In this document: piece by piece, positions 24,413 to 34,389 of the stretch
Numbering within the stretch: position 1 is the stretch's first letter
Layout: each line of letters opens with the position of its first letter
DNA from: Guyanagaster necrorhizus
Lineage: Eukaryota > Basidiomycota > Agaricomycetes > Agaricales > Physalacriaceae
NCBI RefSeq assembly: GCF_019112545.1
Contig: NW_025064886.1
Location: 415,277 to 479,276 of the forward strand
DNA: 64,000 bases
Direction: 5' to 3'
Made by a program: the position numbers and the translations under genes
The notes under the pieces: generated by a model
Database searches by the model: none
Told to the model about the DNA's origin: nothing
The model's input: the letters and a program-made list of their open reading frames with translations, nothing else

Positions 24413-25215
24413 TTACGCCATAGAATCCTGCACTGAGCCCAGCTCACCAAACAGTTCAGCTGAGGTTAGTAGGGTTGAAATTCTGCGAAGAGCAACATAC
24501 GAGAGATCTGCCAGAACATGTTAACGAACAAACATTTTGCGCGTCTATAACAAGCTTTTGGGACCACCGACAGCTATCCCGGTTATTGTTTCCTGTCTGT
24601 CCCGGTTGTCCCGTGTCTTCGTCGACCTGATAAAGCAGTGTCACCTTTTCCTTGAGTCCGACTAGCTCTATTATGAGGCTATGAAACGCGCGTAGATGTG
24701 ATGCCAATGATGGATCGATACTTGTTGGCTTAAAGAGAATTCCCCAGTCGCCTCGAGTGCGGATAGCACGTCGGTCGTAAAATCCTGAATAAATTTCGAA
24801 ACCATGAGCCTGGTATCGTACTGAGTTTGGGATGCTGCATCTTCCAGAGATGCCATTTCACTTAGCATACAGACATACACTATAGTGTTTGGCGAAGCAG
24901 TTATTCTTCCGCAGATAAAGTCTCCTTAATACTCTTTCAAAGATTGTCGGGACTGTTCCTGTTGAGAAGGAACGTCCAGGGAGGAGGGAGATATACTGTG
25001 TTTGTCGAACTTGAAGCGGTGTCTCCCAAGTACGTCCTTGTTTCACGACAAATATCATCTACAACACCGTTGATGTTAGTCCGTTCATCAATGAACGACA
25101 CATTGCAACACTTACGCCCATAGAAGGTCTCTGTGGAATACATAAACGCTCGTTGTTGAGATATCGAACCCACCAAAACACGACTGGAGGGTACAAGACC
25201 TGACCCGCCCACCAT
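24413..25215 (-). CDS. putative multi-exon unknown gene
   Basis: Protein-like segments on the minus strand can be chained but not every junction is certain. The segments are: from ATG 25215 (SSRVLVGSISQQRAFMYSTE) across an intron (GTAAGT...TTGTAG) to CRETRTYLGDT and VYLPPPWTFLLNR; MASLEDAASQTQYDTRLMV joined through a 41-nt intron to PTSIDPSLASHLRAFHSLI and IELVGLKEKVTLLYQ; and a last exon ending SAELFGELGSVQDSMA with TAA at 24413. The composition is ordered and helical. This could be one gene or two neighbours. No family recognised. Confidence 0.35.
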
Positions 25216-25624
25216 GTTATCTCTATTCAAGTACCTCAAGGACTTTGTGTGCTACCGCCGCCGCTGCCGCCATCGCGGATGGACCATTATGAGGTGCATC
25301 CTTTCGCTCCATTACCTGATATCGTCCATCTGAGCCGTCTTTTCAGGGATGAGTGGACCGAAACTTGTAAAGAAACGGAATTAGAGCCACTTGTTCCCAA
25401 CGAAATAGTGTAAGAGCATCCGCTCGCTCCTCTACCAGTTGTTGACTCGTGATGTCACCAGTGACGGGTGAGCATTGATTCCGGCACCTCTGCAGTCCCA
25501 TCAAACAGTCGGAGTCCATCCCATATTTTTATTAACGTGCCGTGTGCCGTAGTAGTAGTCGTCGTCGCGAGTGTCATGATCGTAGCGAGGCAAACGTGCA
25601 AACTTCCGCTTTGAGCCAGTCACT
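25216..25624. other. intergenic, divergent flank
   Basis: About 400 bp between two weak divergent gene models. GC-rich GCCGCC-type stretch near 25,255-25,275; nothing else seen. Confidence 0.35.
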
Positions 25625-26853
25625 ATGACTAGGACTTCATCGTCGTCCGATTTCTTCTCTACGCCCATGACTCACAGTCCAAGTGACCGTCCACAAAAGG
25701 ATTCCAAATACCTTCCTGGCAGTCAACAGATGAAGAGGCCGCCGAAAATCATCTTTGGGTGAATTACCGTGGGGGACATTTTCCTCGAGGTGTGTGCTAG
25801 AGCCCCTCTAGCAACAGGCCTGGCAGGCTTACTTTCGTAAGGAAAAGCCTTCCGAACGTTACTCATGAGTAGAGCATCCGGAGGTGCTTGGAAGTCGGCG
25901 CGTCACAACATTCGAGTCCCCCACCCATCCTTTTCCCGGGAATGTCAGAGCCGTCTTGCTTTCGTGTCCGAGCGCCCTGTACGCATCCTCCTCGTTCACT
26001 CCCTCACTTTCCTGCATCAAATGCTGTCCGCATACCGTACTTTCTACTTCAGGCCCGGATTTATCTAGAAGGAAAGAACTACACCCTCCGCGGCCTCGCT
26101 TGCTCCCCGACCAACCTCCGATATTCGACCTCCTTCCGTTAATGCGGACGAATTTTAGGGGCAACAAACCTATGGATAGTTACTGTCTGAAGACTGAATG
26201 GAATGACATCAACAGTCGAATGTCGAATATCGACCATAACTACGGACAATGGAAAGTGCAAATTTATAGCACAACCGGAAAAGCTGAATGAAGTAAGTAT
26301 ACTATATTTCTCTAGTGGATATCACTCATGAAATTTCAAGCATGCCATACTGGTACAAGCAGCACCTTCCGTCTTCGGGAGAAGGGGGCTCAGAAGATTA
26401 GATCCGAAACGAGTAGAAGCATAAGTGAGATTTCAATCCCACTTCTGCAATGTACTAATGCCTGTACCCAAGATCCACGCCAAGTTGAGAGAACTAGGAA
26501 GCTTTACATGCGCGGCATCTCCAACTACCTGCACGTCGATAGAATGAAACCCTCACGGAGCGAGGTAAGCTTTACTGGCCTCCATTACATACCACCTACT
26601 TAGCGAATATTGTGTTGTAGGCTGGGCCAGGATTCGGGACGACATGATAGCATTCGCCGATCTAGTCATGGAGAATGAAGAGAGCAGCAAAGTTGGAGCT
26701 GAAACGGACGAGGCGGGAAGCCATTGGAACGGCGTAACGTCGGTTTCACGACCAGAAAAGACGGAGACATCGACATTCAATGCAAAAGTTCTCGGACTAG
26801 CCGTACTTGCAAGTTCGCTCGCGGCCGGGATAATTGGAACGTGTTTTGGATAG
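25625..26853 (+). CDS. putative multi-exon unknown gene with C-terminal hydrophobic tail
   Basis: A plausible first exon starts at 25625 (MTRTSSSSDFFSTPMTHSPS) and ends PPKIIFG. After an intron ending near 25868, a long exon gives RVTTFESPTHPFPGNVRAV and, further on, WNDINSRMSNIDHNYGQWK. Later exons include MPYWYKQHLPSSGEGG and a last exon from about 26,610 (WARIRDDMIAFADLVMENEE) to TAG at 26853. The end (LGLAVLASSLAAGIIGTCF) is a single hydrophobic segment with small-residue spacing, like a tail anchor. The middle junctions (26,290-26,600) do not all resolve, so the gene may be broken or be two genes. Function unknown. Confidence 0.35.
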
Positions 26854-27892
26854 TTGAGACTGCCCATAAAGACGCCAAGGACATTTCCCTTCTCCCGTCT
26901 TTCCAGCCCGTAACCTTCCACTCGAGTTTGATGATTGATATCATTTTACATTTTCGTATTCGCTCCCATTGGATGCCATCCTGCTCCACTATCTTGTTGG
27001 AAAAGGATCATGACCCTCCACCTTATCTGAACCCTCATCTTTTCAGCGGTTCGATAAATCAGAGGTTCTCCATAATCTCCACGGCAAGCCTTCGGGGCGT
27101 TCGGGTCATAGGGTCTTGTCCCAAGTACGATCTCATTCAAAAAAAAATGTGAGCGATCCGGAGGAGGTTGACAACCGATATCAGAGAGCGAAAATACAAG
27201 GACATGGTGGGAAGGAGCGCTAAGGTTCATTCAGAAGAAATACAATGCACTAAAGCGCGCAACTATACAAACGCAGAGATTGTGCGTATAGAGCCCGCCC
27301 ACGTTTTGTGATTAAAGACCCCGCATCGCGATGGGAGACCAGGTCTGAACGCAGAAATACAAGGGCGTAGGTTTACATGCCTCGGTTGCATTCAATTATA
27401 CTGATGCTCTCTCACAGAATACTTTGGCCGAAAACACCTGCGTCCATGTGCAAGGCAAAGTCCAGCCACAGAAAAACGCGTAGTACAGGGCCCGAGCACA
27501 TCTCCAAGGAGTGGATCAGGGGGTTATCCTCAACTAGGAGACGCAACTTCTCCTACGTTCGCAGGCCATTGTCCAGAAGCAGGATTGGGACCGCTTCCCT
27601 CACGAATGATGAAAGCATGCTTGAAGTTTCAATGTACACGCAGAAAATACAAGGGCTATCGAGTCCCGCGTGGTGGACAAAGTAGAGTCGACGCAGGTGA
27701 GAAAAAAAAAAGAGTTGCTATCACCGCAGGTATACACCATCCAAAGCACATGAAAGACACAAACATCTCGCCGAATCTAGGTGATGATCAAGTCGGGGGT
27801 GCAATGTCATCATAGCCCTGTCCAGGCACGTTTTCCCCGAATGGATGAGTCCTTCATGCCGACTCGATTTGGTGTTCCCTTTGATCAAAGGG
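26854..27892. other. 1-kb stretch without a supported gene
   Basis: Short frames on both strands (for example 27377-27685 +) have random-looking composition. It contains the upstream region of the first peptide-precursor gene. Confidence 0.4.
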
Positions 27893-27900
27893 TATAAAAT
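27893..27900 (+). promoter_or_regulatory. TATA box (TATAAAAT)
   Basis: TATA element 101 nt upstream of the ATG at 27994, followed by a long C/T-rich leader. This is typical of highly expressed small secreted-protein genes in fungi. Confidence 0.7.
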
Positions 27901-27993
27901 GACCCTTAGTGCGAACACTCTGGAGACCACAGTTCCTCGTCTGTCTGTCTTTGCTCCGAAACACACACTATTCTTTCTCGCACCCAAACTAGC

Positions 27994-28277
27994 ATGCGCT
28001 GCATCTCTCTTGTCGTTTTGGTTTTGAGTTCTCGTGAGTCCGGTCTAGCATTGGGAACAATGGGGATTAATGTGTTTATATTTTTTTTTTCTTTCCTCTT
28101 AGTGGCGGTCCTCGTCTCGTCGTCGCCTGTACCTGTCGTTGAGGGTGAGGTTGATGTAAGTCTTTCCATTACGATGGATGACTTGCCATGCTCATTTTAT
28201 TGTAGGCTCGAAACCCCGAAGCCAACCCGGACCCTGCGGGGTGCCTCACAGCCCGATTCTCTTGCTACAAAGTTTAG
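27994..28277 (+). CDS. small secreted cysteine peptide precursor A (54 aa)
   Basis: Three exons: 27994-28033, 28103-28155, 28206-28277, with intron phases 1 and 0. The 54-residue product opens with a hydrophobic signal peptide (MRCISLVVLVLSSLAVLV, likely cleaved near SSS). An acidic/proline pro-region follows (VVEGEVDARNPEANPDP), then the end AGCLTARFSCYKV. The two Cys bracket six residues (LTARFS) and could form one disulfide ring. A second gene at 31378-31686 has the same start, the same intron phases and an identical PDPAGCLTARFSC block. Conservation of the C-terminal block against a diverged pro-region suggests that the ring is the functional peptide. No dibasic Kex2 site is seen. I know of no named family; a pheromone, defence or effector peptide are all possible. 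Confidence 0.72.
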
Positions 28278-29198
28278 ACTGCCACCATCCTACCATACGT
28301 ACGTCGGCACACTCACTTACTTTCGTGTACCCTATGCTGACTGGGTGTCCTAGGCCTTACCCCGTTGTCCACCTGATCCCATTCGTCGACCACCACACCC
28401 GTCGTCTATAGCGTTACCAACTCTCGTTAACTTCCAACGTCGCTAGTCCGACTTGTTTTCATTCATCCATTTACTTTCTTTCGTTTCCTTTCCAAAAACT
28501 GGACATCTTCCGGTACTAAAGTCCGGCGTCTCCATTTCATTCCCTTGTCTTTGTCTCCGTAAACGCGACATGTGCATTTTTATTTCATGTTCCCTCTCCA
28601 GGCTACCCATGTTTATTATATAGACACCTATCTCTGTATCGTCTAGTGCTCTTGCTGTTGTCGTCGTTTATATATTTAAATGCATGTGTATTGTCTCGGT
28701 TTAACGTATAGAGTGGCAGGGTGCAGCTGAATGAGGAGGTATTTCTTGACAGGGTAGAGCTCGGGTAAATAGAGCAAAGTAGCGGATGAAGGCGCAGCGT
28801 GACTTTGGTCCAACGGTCTGGACCTTGTATGATGGCTCCCTTGCCTATATGTTTGGGCTATACGCACTCGCTGAATTGCACGTCGTATACGGACTTGGGC
28901 AGACTTGGATAGCGGGATCATCTGATTCTGGGCTAGCGATGGAAAACGATCGAACGGTGGAACAAGATCAGTGTAGGTTCGTGTAGGTCCACGGAAGGGC
29001 CCGGACAATGTAATAACAATTAAGGGAGCAACGGGCTGTGTGGAGGGGTTGTAAATGAAATGCAAACGAGGCTTATGTATTTGTCGGGTAAAGAAGGTGA
29101 TCAGTACTATAATGGTATAGGATACGTGACTAGAATACAACAAAGAATAGGTAAGAGAATGTAATATTAAAGGGCGTGATATGATTCCGACCAGCGGA
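28278..29198. other. 3' flank, no gene seen
   Basis: About 900 bp, C/T-rich after the peptide gene. Frames at 28676-29143 (-) and 28786-28986 (+) are not supported. Confidence 0.4.
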
Positions 29199-29864
29199 TT
29201 AAAGGGAAGCCTTTAGGGCTCTCAAATGCATAAGAACGTCTTCGCGATCACGGCGGTTCCACTCTCCAGACCAGGCCTTTTCCTTACGACGGCCCCAAAA
29301 ATGACTGCGGTCCTGGAAATGCCTGCGCTCACCCTCGTCGACGCTCTGTGAACGGACGTCGTGTTTAATAAGGACGGGTGATTTGGAAGTGGCGCGGACG
29401 GAAGCTGAGCGGGAGAATTTGCAGGGGAGGAGAGGGGAATCTTCCGACTCCTCGTGAAAGGAGGGAAGCGGGACGGGTTTTGGGAGGGGAGAGAGGATGG
29501 TGTCGATGCTGCAACTGCGGCGCCTAGGGCGGCGGGCAGGGACAGACGACACGAGCTCGGGGGGGACATTCTCGCCGAAAGTGCGGGCGAGTTTGGCCAT
29601 ACGCTTGCGTCGGTCATCGGGCTTCCTGTCTAGGACGGGGGAGACGGGAGAGAGCGGGTAGTGGACATTAGGAAGGGCGGTGGTGGTGGCGGTGGTGTGT
29701 ATGCGGAGGACGAGGGCTGGGCCAGTGCCTGGTGCAAGGGAGAGGGAGAGGTTTGAGTTGTGAGTGTTTACGGACTGGCATTGGGGCGTGGTGCCGAGGA
29801 GGGCACCGAGTTTGCGAGTGGAGCGTAGGAGACGTGTGCGTTGGTGGGGCGTAAGGTCTGTCAT
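29199..29864 (-). CDS. unknown fungal protein with conserved ends
   Basis: Single exon of 221 codons from ATG at 29864. The two ends look conserved and ordered: RTRLLRSTRKLGALLGTTP at the start and WSGEWNRRDREDVLMHLRAL at the end. Between them is KRMAKLARTFGENVPPELV, then a Ser/Pro/Arg-rich disordered middle. The pattern of short basic motifs around a disordered centre suggests a regulatory or nucleic-acid-associated protein, but I cannot name it. No signal peptide or membrane segment. Long frame, strong bias and compact motifs support a real gene. Confidence 0.72.
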   Translation of the reverse strand: MTDLTPHQRTRLLRSTRKLGALLGTTPQCQSVNTHNSNLSLSLAPGTGPALVLRIHTTATTTALPNVHYPLSPVSPVLDRKPDDRRKRMAKLARTFGENVPPELVSSVPARRPRRRSCSIDTILSPLPKPVPLPSFHEESEDSPLLPCKFSRSASVRATSKSPVLIKHDVRSQSVDEGERRHFQDRSHFWGRRKEKAWSGEWNRRDREDVLMHLRALKASL

Positions 29865-31377
29865 TGTTTAACGGGTCAACAAAAGAACAAGCCTGCAATT
29901 ACTTATATGCACAAACGCTCCCATTGTTCTTGTTATACTATAATATATTTATACATTTATACCCCGTCCCGAATTTCAAATTAGGTTACATTGTGCTCTA
30001 ATGTGTTTCGCCGTGACGTCGCCAAGACCACCGCAGTCGGCGCAACACCCGCTAGCCAGTCGCCGAACTACGCCTAGATGACCGCCCTACTCTTACCTCG
30101 TCCAAGTTGGCACCCGGTGCTTACTTGGCTCCGACACTTGTTCCGAATTAGGAAGATCTTGTATCCCCAAACTTGGTATTGATTCTCCATTCATGGCCTT
30201 CGGTCCCGCCACCCGCCACCCGCCACCCACCTCGATCCCTGTAGATCCTCCCGACTTTTGACACGTCTCCGCCGCCGGACGCCATAACCGACCTATTTAC
30301 GTATACGCACTCGCTGGAAAAAACGACGACTCCCTCCGATCAATGGCTCCTCCATCACCGACACCAGCCCCCGCCTCAGCTGCCGAATCTCGACCCTTGC
30401 AGCTCGTCCCCGTTGCATGCCAACCCCGACCCACCCGTTCTCCACAGCATTTCATCCCCAACCGCGTCTCGTTTCCGACCCCTCAACCCCTTCAGATTCC
30501 GCTCAACACTCCACTGAAAGCATATCGGGCGTCAATCACACCATTCTCCATCCCCTTGCTCCATACAATGCTTCTCACCACCCCATTTGCGCTTGATTCC
30601 CCAGAAGCTCTGCTTGTATGCTCCCCATTCAACGCGATTGCCTCGCTCTTGTCCTTATTCAGAAACCCTTGTCATTTCTTTACTTCATCGCCTTTGCCGT
30701 AGCTTAGCTCGTCCCATGTGCTACCGACTTTGCTCCATGCTATTATTCTTTGTGCTGGATCCACTGCGGAAGAAGATTATTTTAGAAATCCCTTCTTTAC
30801 CTTTTCTTCATACAATGCTCCTTGATACATTAATCAAAGAATGAACTCCCCTTCTTCTGCATTCGAATGAATCAGAATTAGGTAAATCCTCGGTGGCAGA
30901 AATCCCACCCCAGCCAAGGACAAAGGTCGGCTATCCCACAGCGGATGGAGCGGCCGCGCGAAATCTCATCCACCCATCAGCTTTCTTTGTATTTGATACA
31001 TTGTTTGTTGCCGTTGCTAGCTCCGATCCCGTAAACATTGCGTTGAACGGCCATACATAATTCACAATAAAATACGAAAGCAGGATAAACAAAACAACAT
31101 GACCTAGACAGGACGAGAACGACACAAAGTAAATTTAAATAACTAGCGATACATTCCGACACTTGCAGCTCTATAAGGAATGAATTGCGAGGGCGAGAGA
31201 ACAATGGGAGTCAGGATGAACGAGTGGGTCTGGTGGTGGGTCCGGTGGTGGGTAGCGCGACACAACAGCGCACTCGGAAAGATCGTCGTGTGGTGCTCTA
31301 TGTCTACTGGAAAAGGACCATCAACATTCGACATACACACGAATGGAAGACACGGAACGTACATTGCATTGCACTCA
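29865..31377. other. 1.5-kb stretch, C-rich, no supported gene
   Basis: A proline-rich plus-strand frame at 30343-30702 has an ATG but reads as low-complexity and has no splice support. Three tandem CGCCACC units occur at 30207-30227. Otherwise nothing seen. Confidence 0.4.
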
Positions 31378-31686
31378 TTAGAAGCAAGAGAATCGGGCGG
31401 TAAGGCAGCCAGCTGGGTCGGGCTGAGCTTCAGGCTTTGGTTCTCGGGCCTGCCAGCGACAGGTTAGGGTGATTAAAAAAAATTTATATGGCCAGTGAAA
31501 CGGACGTACATCAACCTCGAGTTCGGGAACTGGTACGAGTTCAGGTCCAGGTGACGGGACAGGTGTCGCCGCGATGAGGACAGTCACTAGAGAGCCGGAA
31601 GATTAACATCCCACAGTAATAAGAACAAGAATATTAAGGCACTCACGCGAACTCAACACCAAAACGACTAGTGAAACACAACGCAT
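31378..31686 (-). CDS. small secreted cysteine peptide precursor B (62 aa)
   Basis: Paralog of precursor A in opposite orientation, 3.1 kb away. Three exons with the same phases; intron 1 starts GTGAGT and ends CTCTAG, intron 2 starts GTACGT and ends GGCAG. The signal peptide (MRCVSLVVLVLSSLTVLI) matches A at 12 of the first 14 residues or better. The pro-region is longer and Pro/Glu-rich (TPVPSPGPELVPVPELEVD), then AREPKPEAQ and the identical PDPAGCLTARFSC block, ending after one Phe. The different tails after the last Cys (YKV in A, F here) argue that the ring, not the tail, is under constraint. It has its own TATA box at 31764-31771. Confidence 0.75.
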
Positions 31687-32631
31687 GTCAAGGGGTTCAA
31701 CTCTTCGACAAAAGAAGGAACGAGGGAAGAGAACAATAAAGTCCCTCTCTCCATCCTCCAGGGGTTTTATAACACTAACCCACCGACGACTGATTTCTGA
31801 AAGGGAATTCCAAAAACGGACGATACCTTGTGGGATCACAGAGCTGAAAGGTTGGGCCGCATTGGGAACAACGTAACATTGCGACCAAAGATGGGAATGA
31901 TGGGTCGAGGATTTGGTGATTTGCGTACAATGTCACTAACGAACGGCCCCATTGGGATGCCCGCGCAATGGCCGGGACCTTCGTAGAGCAAATTAATCAT
32001 TTCGCGAGGCCACGGGATACCAACCACCAAGAAGTAACAACCAGCACAAGAGTAAAAGAATTGAATGTCATTCATAGAATCACCCGCCGTCGCCCTGAAG
32101 AGAAAAATGTCCAATGACCGCAGCCATCGTTCGAGAACCAACACGGTCAAACGCTCATTTTTCCACCACCAGAAACAAAGATTGGCCGTTCACGGTCCGC
32201 AACAAGTGACAGGGTGCACGGGAAGGATGATGGAGCGCAACGCTGGAACGTCGATCAGAATTGGAGCTAGTAAAGCTCACGTACCTCTCTGTTCCTCGAT
32301 AACTATAGTACTTCAAATGCCGGAAGAGTTAACACTGCGATTCTGATGTGGCAATCAGAGGCTCTTGCTCGACATTTTATATAGAAAGTTGCAAGTCCGG
32401 TGCCACTTCAGTCCGCCGGATCACCACCGATTGATGTCCCATAATACTTCTTTCGACCAACGCACTATGCTGTTGGCATGACTTCCAACGTATTGAAGAA
32501 TGATTCAAAGATTGAAAAAAAATTTAAGAAGATATCAAACCTCTTTGAAATGTGCCTTGGAGATAGGTGTCTGAGACGCACATATGCACCGGTTCCAAGG
32601 ACCAAGTTTGGAGGTGAGCGAGGGGAACACG
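31687..32631. other. intergenic, includes precursor B promoter
   Basis: No gene supported; frames 31836-32150 (-) and 32065-32346 (+) look random. It contains the TATA box of precursor B and the 3' flank of the second tRNA-His. Confidence 0.4.
31764..31771 (-). promoter_or_regulatory. TATA box (TATAAAAC)
   Basis: On the minus strand, 78 nt upstream of the ATG of peptide precursor B. A T/C-rich leader follows, as for precursor A. Confidence 0.65.
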
Positions 32632-32637
32632 AAAAAA
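32632..32637 (-). terminator. Pol III oligo-T terminator of second tRNA-His
   Basis: Six T on the minus strand just after the tRNA 3' end. Confidence 0.85.
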
Positions 32638-32639
32638 TA

Positions 32640-32721
32640 TGTCGGTAGCTGGAATCGAACCAGCGGCTCTTCGGAGCAGCGAATCCACAACGAAGTGATT
32701 TAACCCCTAATCGATACCGAC
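32640..32721 (-). tRNA. tRNA-His (anticodon GTG) with a 10-nt intron
   Basis: Same tRNA as at 23006-23088 but on the minus strand. The acceptor stem is fully Watson-Crick (GTCGGTA/TACCGAC), and D, anticodon and T stems are identical to copy 1. The intron (32675-32684) is 10 nt and differs in sequence from the 11-nt intron of copy 1. Exons differ at a single acceptor-stem base. An oligo-T terminator follows. Confidence 0.93.
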
Positions 32722-32974
32722 TCGCAAGGTATCGTGCAACAATGATATTTAGGCCGTCTGGAAAGGCATCCATAACTTTTTTCCTTTTTTCAATCGAAAT
32801 TTGTCTTTTGAACTGACTACTTCAAGCCGAACTGTTGACTTTGTTCACAAGATCAGTCCTAAATTATTCATTCCATAGTACTGTCCAGATACAGAAACTG
32901 AAGCTATTATACTAGACAAAGTATCATTATTGGTATTCCTCCATCCATTGGTATCACCATGATCCCATAACCTT

Positions 32975-34051
32975 TCAATCGGCACCATGGTCGGCTAGGA
33001 ATGCTCCTCCTTGTCCGCCTCTGAATGACTGCCTATCTCCTCCCATTGAGAGGCCCCGACTGGGCAACCCGCTCTCACCAACGACATCCCCCTTGGGACC
33101 CAATATCTGAGAGAATGAGTGTCCCACAGGCGACGCCAATGACGGAGATTGGGAAGACGTCCCGGAAGAACGCGACATGGACTTTGAAGACTTCTTCTTC
33201 TTCACCGGGAGCGATGAAGGAGTCAGATTAGGTAGATGTGTGGTCGGGGCGAGCTGTTGGCTGTGGTACCGGATCTGCGAGGAGGCGTCTGACGAAGTCA
33301 GTCGCGAATCGGAGCCGCCGCCGCTGCTGCCGTGATGGTCTCTCCTACTGACGTACATTCCTCCATCAAGGTCTGCACCATCATCCGCTTCGGTTTCGAC
33401 CTCTGGGTGTGACGGAGGGGGGGTGTTGTAAAACCCGGGAGAGGGAATATGTAGGTACCCTCCAGTGACAGAGCCACTGCCTTGGAATCCCTCAAACTCC
33501 TCACCATCCACGGACCCAACAGCCAATGCCTGTGCAAGTCGCTTCATCTCCTTGCGCTCTCGTCTCCGCTTGCGCCGTTCTTCTTTCGCGTGCCTCTCCT
33601 CTTCTTCCGCTGCACGTGCTCGCTCTTCAAGCTGTTCCAGAGTCATACTGTCTATCGCTGACGAGTCAAGCGGTGCAGCGTCAGAGTCAAACCCTGTGGA
33701 GGATGTCCGTGAAGTAGAAGTGCGGGAACGATGAAAGGTGTGGTCACCCTCGTCTTCGTCAAGATGGATGGCAGGTTTTCCGAAGAGGTTCAAACCAAAG
33801 AATGTTAAAATACGCCTAGGTTGTCGCTTTTTCTTCCTTCTTCGATTATTGTCACCGATATTCGAGTGCAGAGACAAAGTCTCTGCCTCGGTGTCGGTTC
33901 CTGGATCCTGCAGCAAGTGTTCGAGATTTTGGGGTAGCCGCTGGTAGCCGCTGTTGGTGGGGTCGTCGTGAAGCTCTTTGGCGAGGCATGGCATGCAGGT
34001 GGAAAAAGCGGCGCGGAATGTATCTGACCAGGAGAATGAATCCATGGCCAT
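32975..34051 (-). CDS. unknown charged fungal protein
   Basis: Single exon. The start is at 34051 (MAMDSFSWSDTFRAAFS) because the context GCCACCATGG is ideal and the longer frame begins without ATG. The N-terminal 60 residues look conserved (TFRAAFSTCMPCLAK, two Cys; TDTEAETLSLHSN). A basic patch (NRRRKKKRQPRR) precedes ILTFFGLNLFGKPA, and residues ~140-175 form a highly charged helix (LEQLEERARAAEEEERHAKE followed by a run of Arg/Lys). The rest is Ser/Gly-rich and disordered. The N-terminal Cys pair next to a hydrophobic segment could be palmitoylated, which is speculative. Family unnamed. Confidence 0.75.
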   Translation of the reverse strand: MAMDSFSWSDTFRAAFSTCMPCLAKELHDDPTNSGYQRLPQNLEHLLQDPGTDTEAETLSLHSNIGDNNRRRKKKRQPRRILTFFGLNLFGKPAIHLDEDEGDHTFHRSRTSTSRTSSTGFDSDAAPLDSSAIDSMTLEQLEERARAAEEEERHAKEERRKRRRERKEMKRLAQALAVGSVDGEEFEGFQGSGSVTGGYLHIPSPGFYNTPPPSHPEVETEADDGADLDGGMYVSRRDHHGSSGGGSDSRLTSSDASSQIRYHSQQLAPTTHLPNLTPSSLPVKKKKSSKSMSRSSGTSSQSPSLASPVGHSFSQILGPKGDVVGESGLPSRGLSMGGDRQSFRGGQGGAFLADHGAD

Positions 34052-34389
34052 GGTGGCGGACAAGGAAAAAGGTAGTACCTTGGTTGAAATTGGACGGTCA
34101 AGCGGGTCAAGCGCATGATAAAAGCTGTGTGGCCCGGAGTTGCCGATCAGCTTTTCAAATGCCGCTCGAATTGGATACTGACCGTAACTACTGCGTCTTT
34201 TGCTTCTTCAACGTTTTTGGGAATGTTCACAAAAACTAAGCTTGGATCAAGTCTCAAAGACGCATTAATGGTGTCCACCAGGGAAAAAGAGAGAAGGTAT
34301 ATATAAACGCTCAGAACATAAGTTGATTAATTATGTCGGTTAGCTAGATACACAAAGCAGATCGACAAGCCCAGTTCCCATATCTATAG
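34052..34389. other. promoter of the charged unknown gene
   Basis: About 340 bp, no gene seen. A TATA-like TATATAAA lies near 34,297 on the plus strand but has no matching plus-strand gene. Confidence 0.35.

Noticed and set aside
30343..30702. Proline-rich plus-strand frame as a gene
   Set aside because: Low-complexity C-rich DNA gives long Pro/Ser frames by itself; no intron, promoter or family support.
31180..31467. Plus-strand frame over peptide precursor B
   Set aside because: It is the antisense shadow of the spliced minus-strand gene, which has signal peptide, paralog and splice support.
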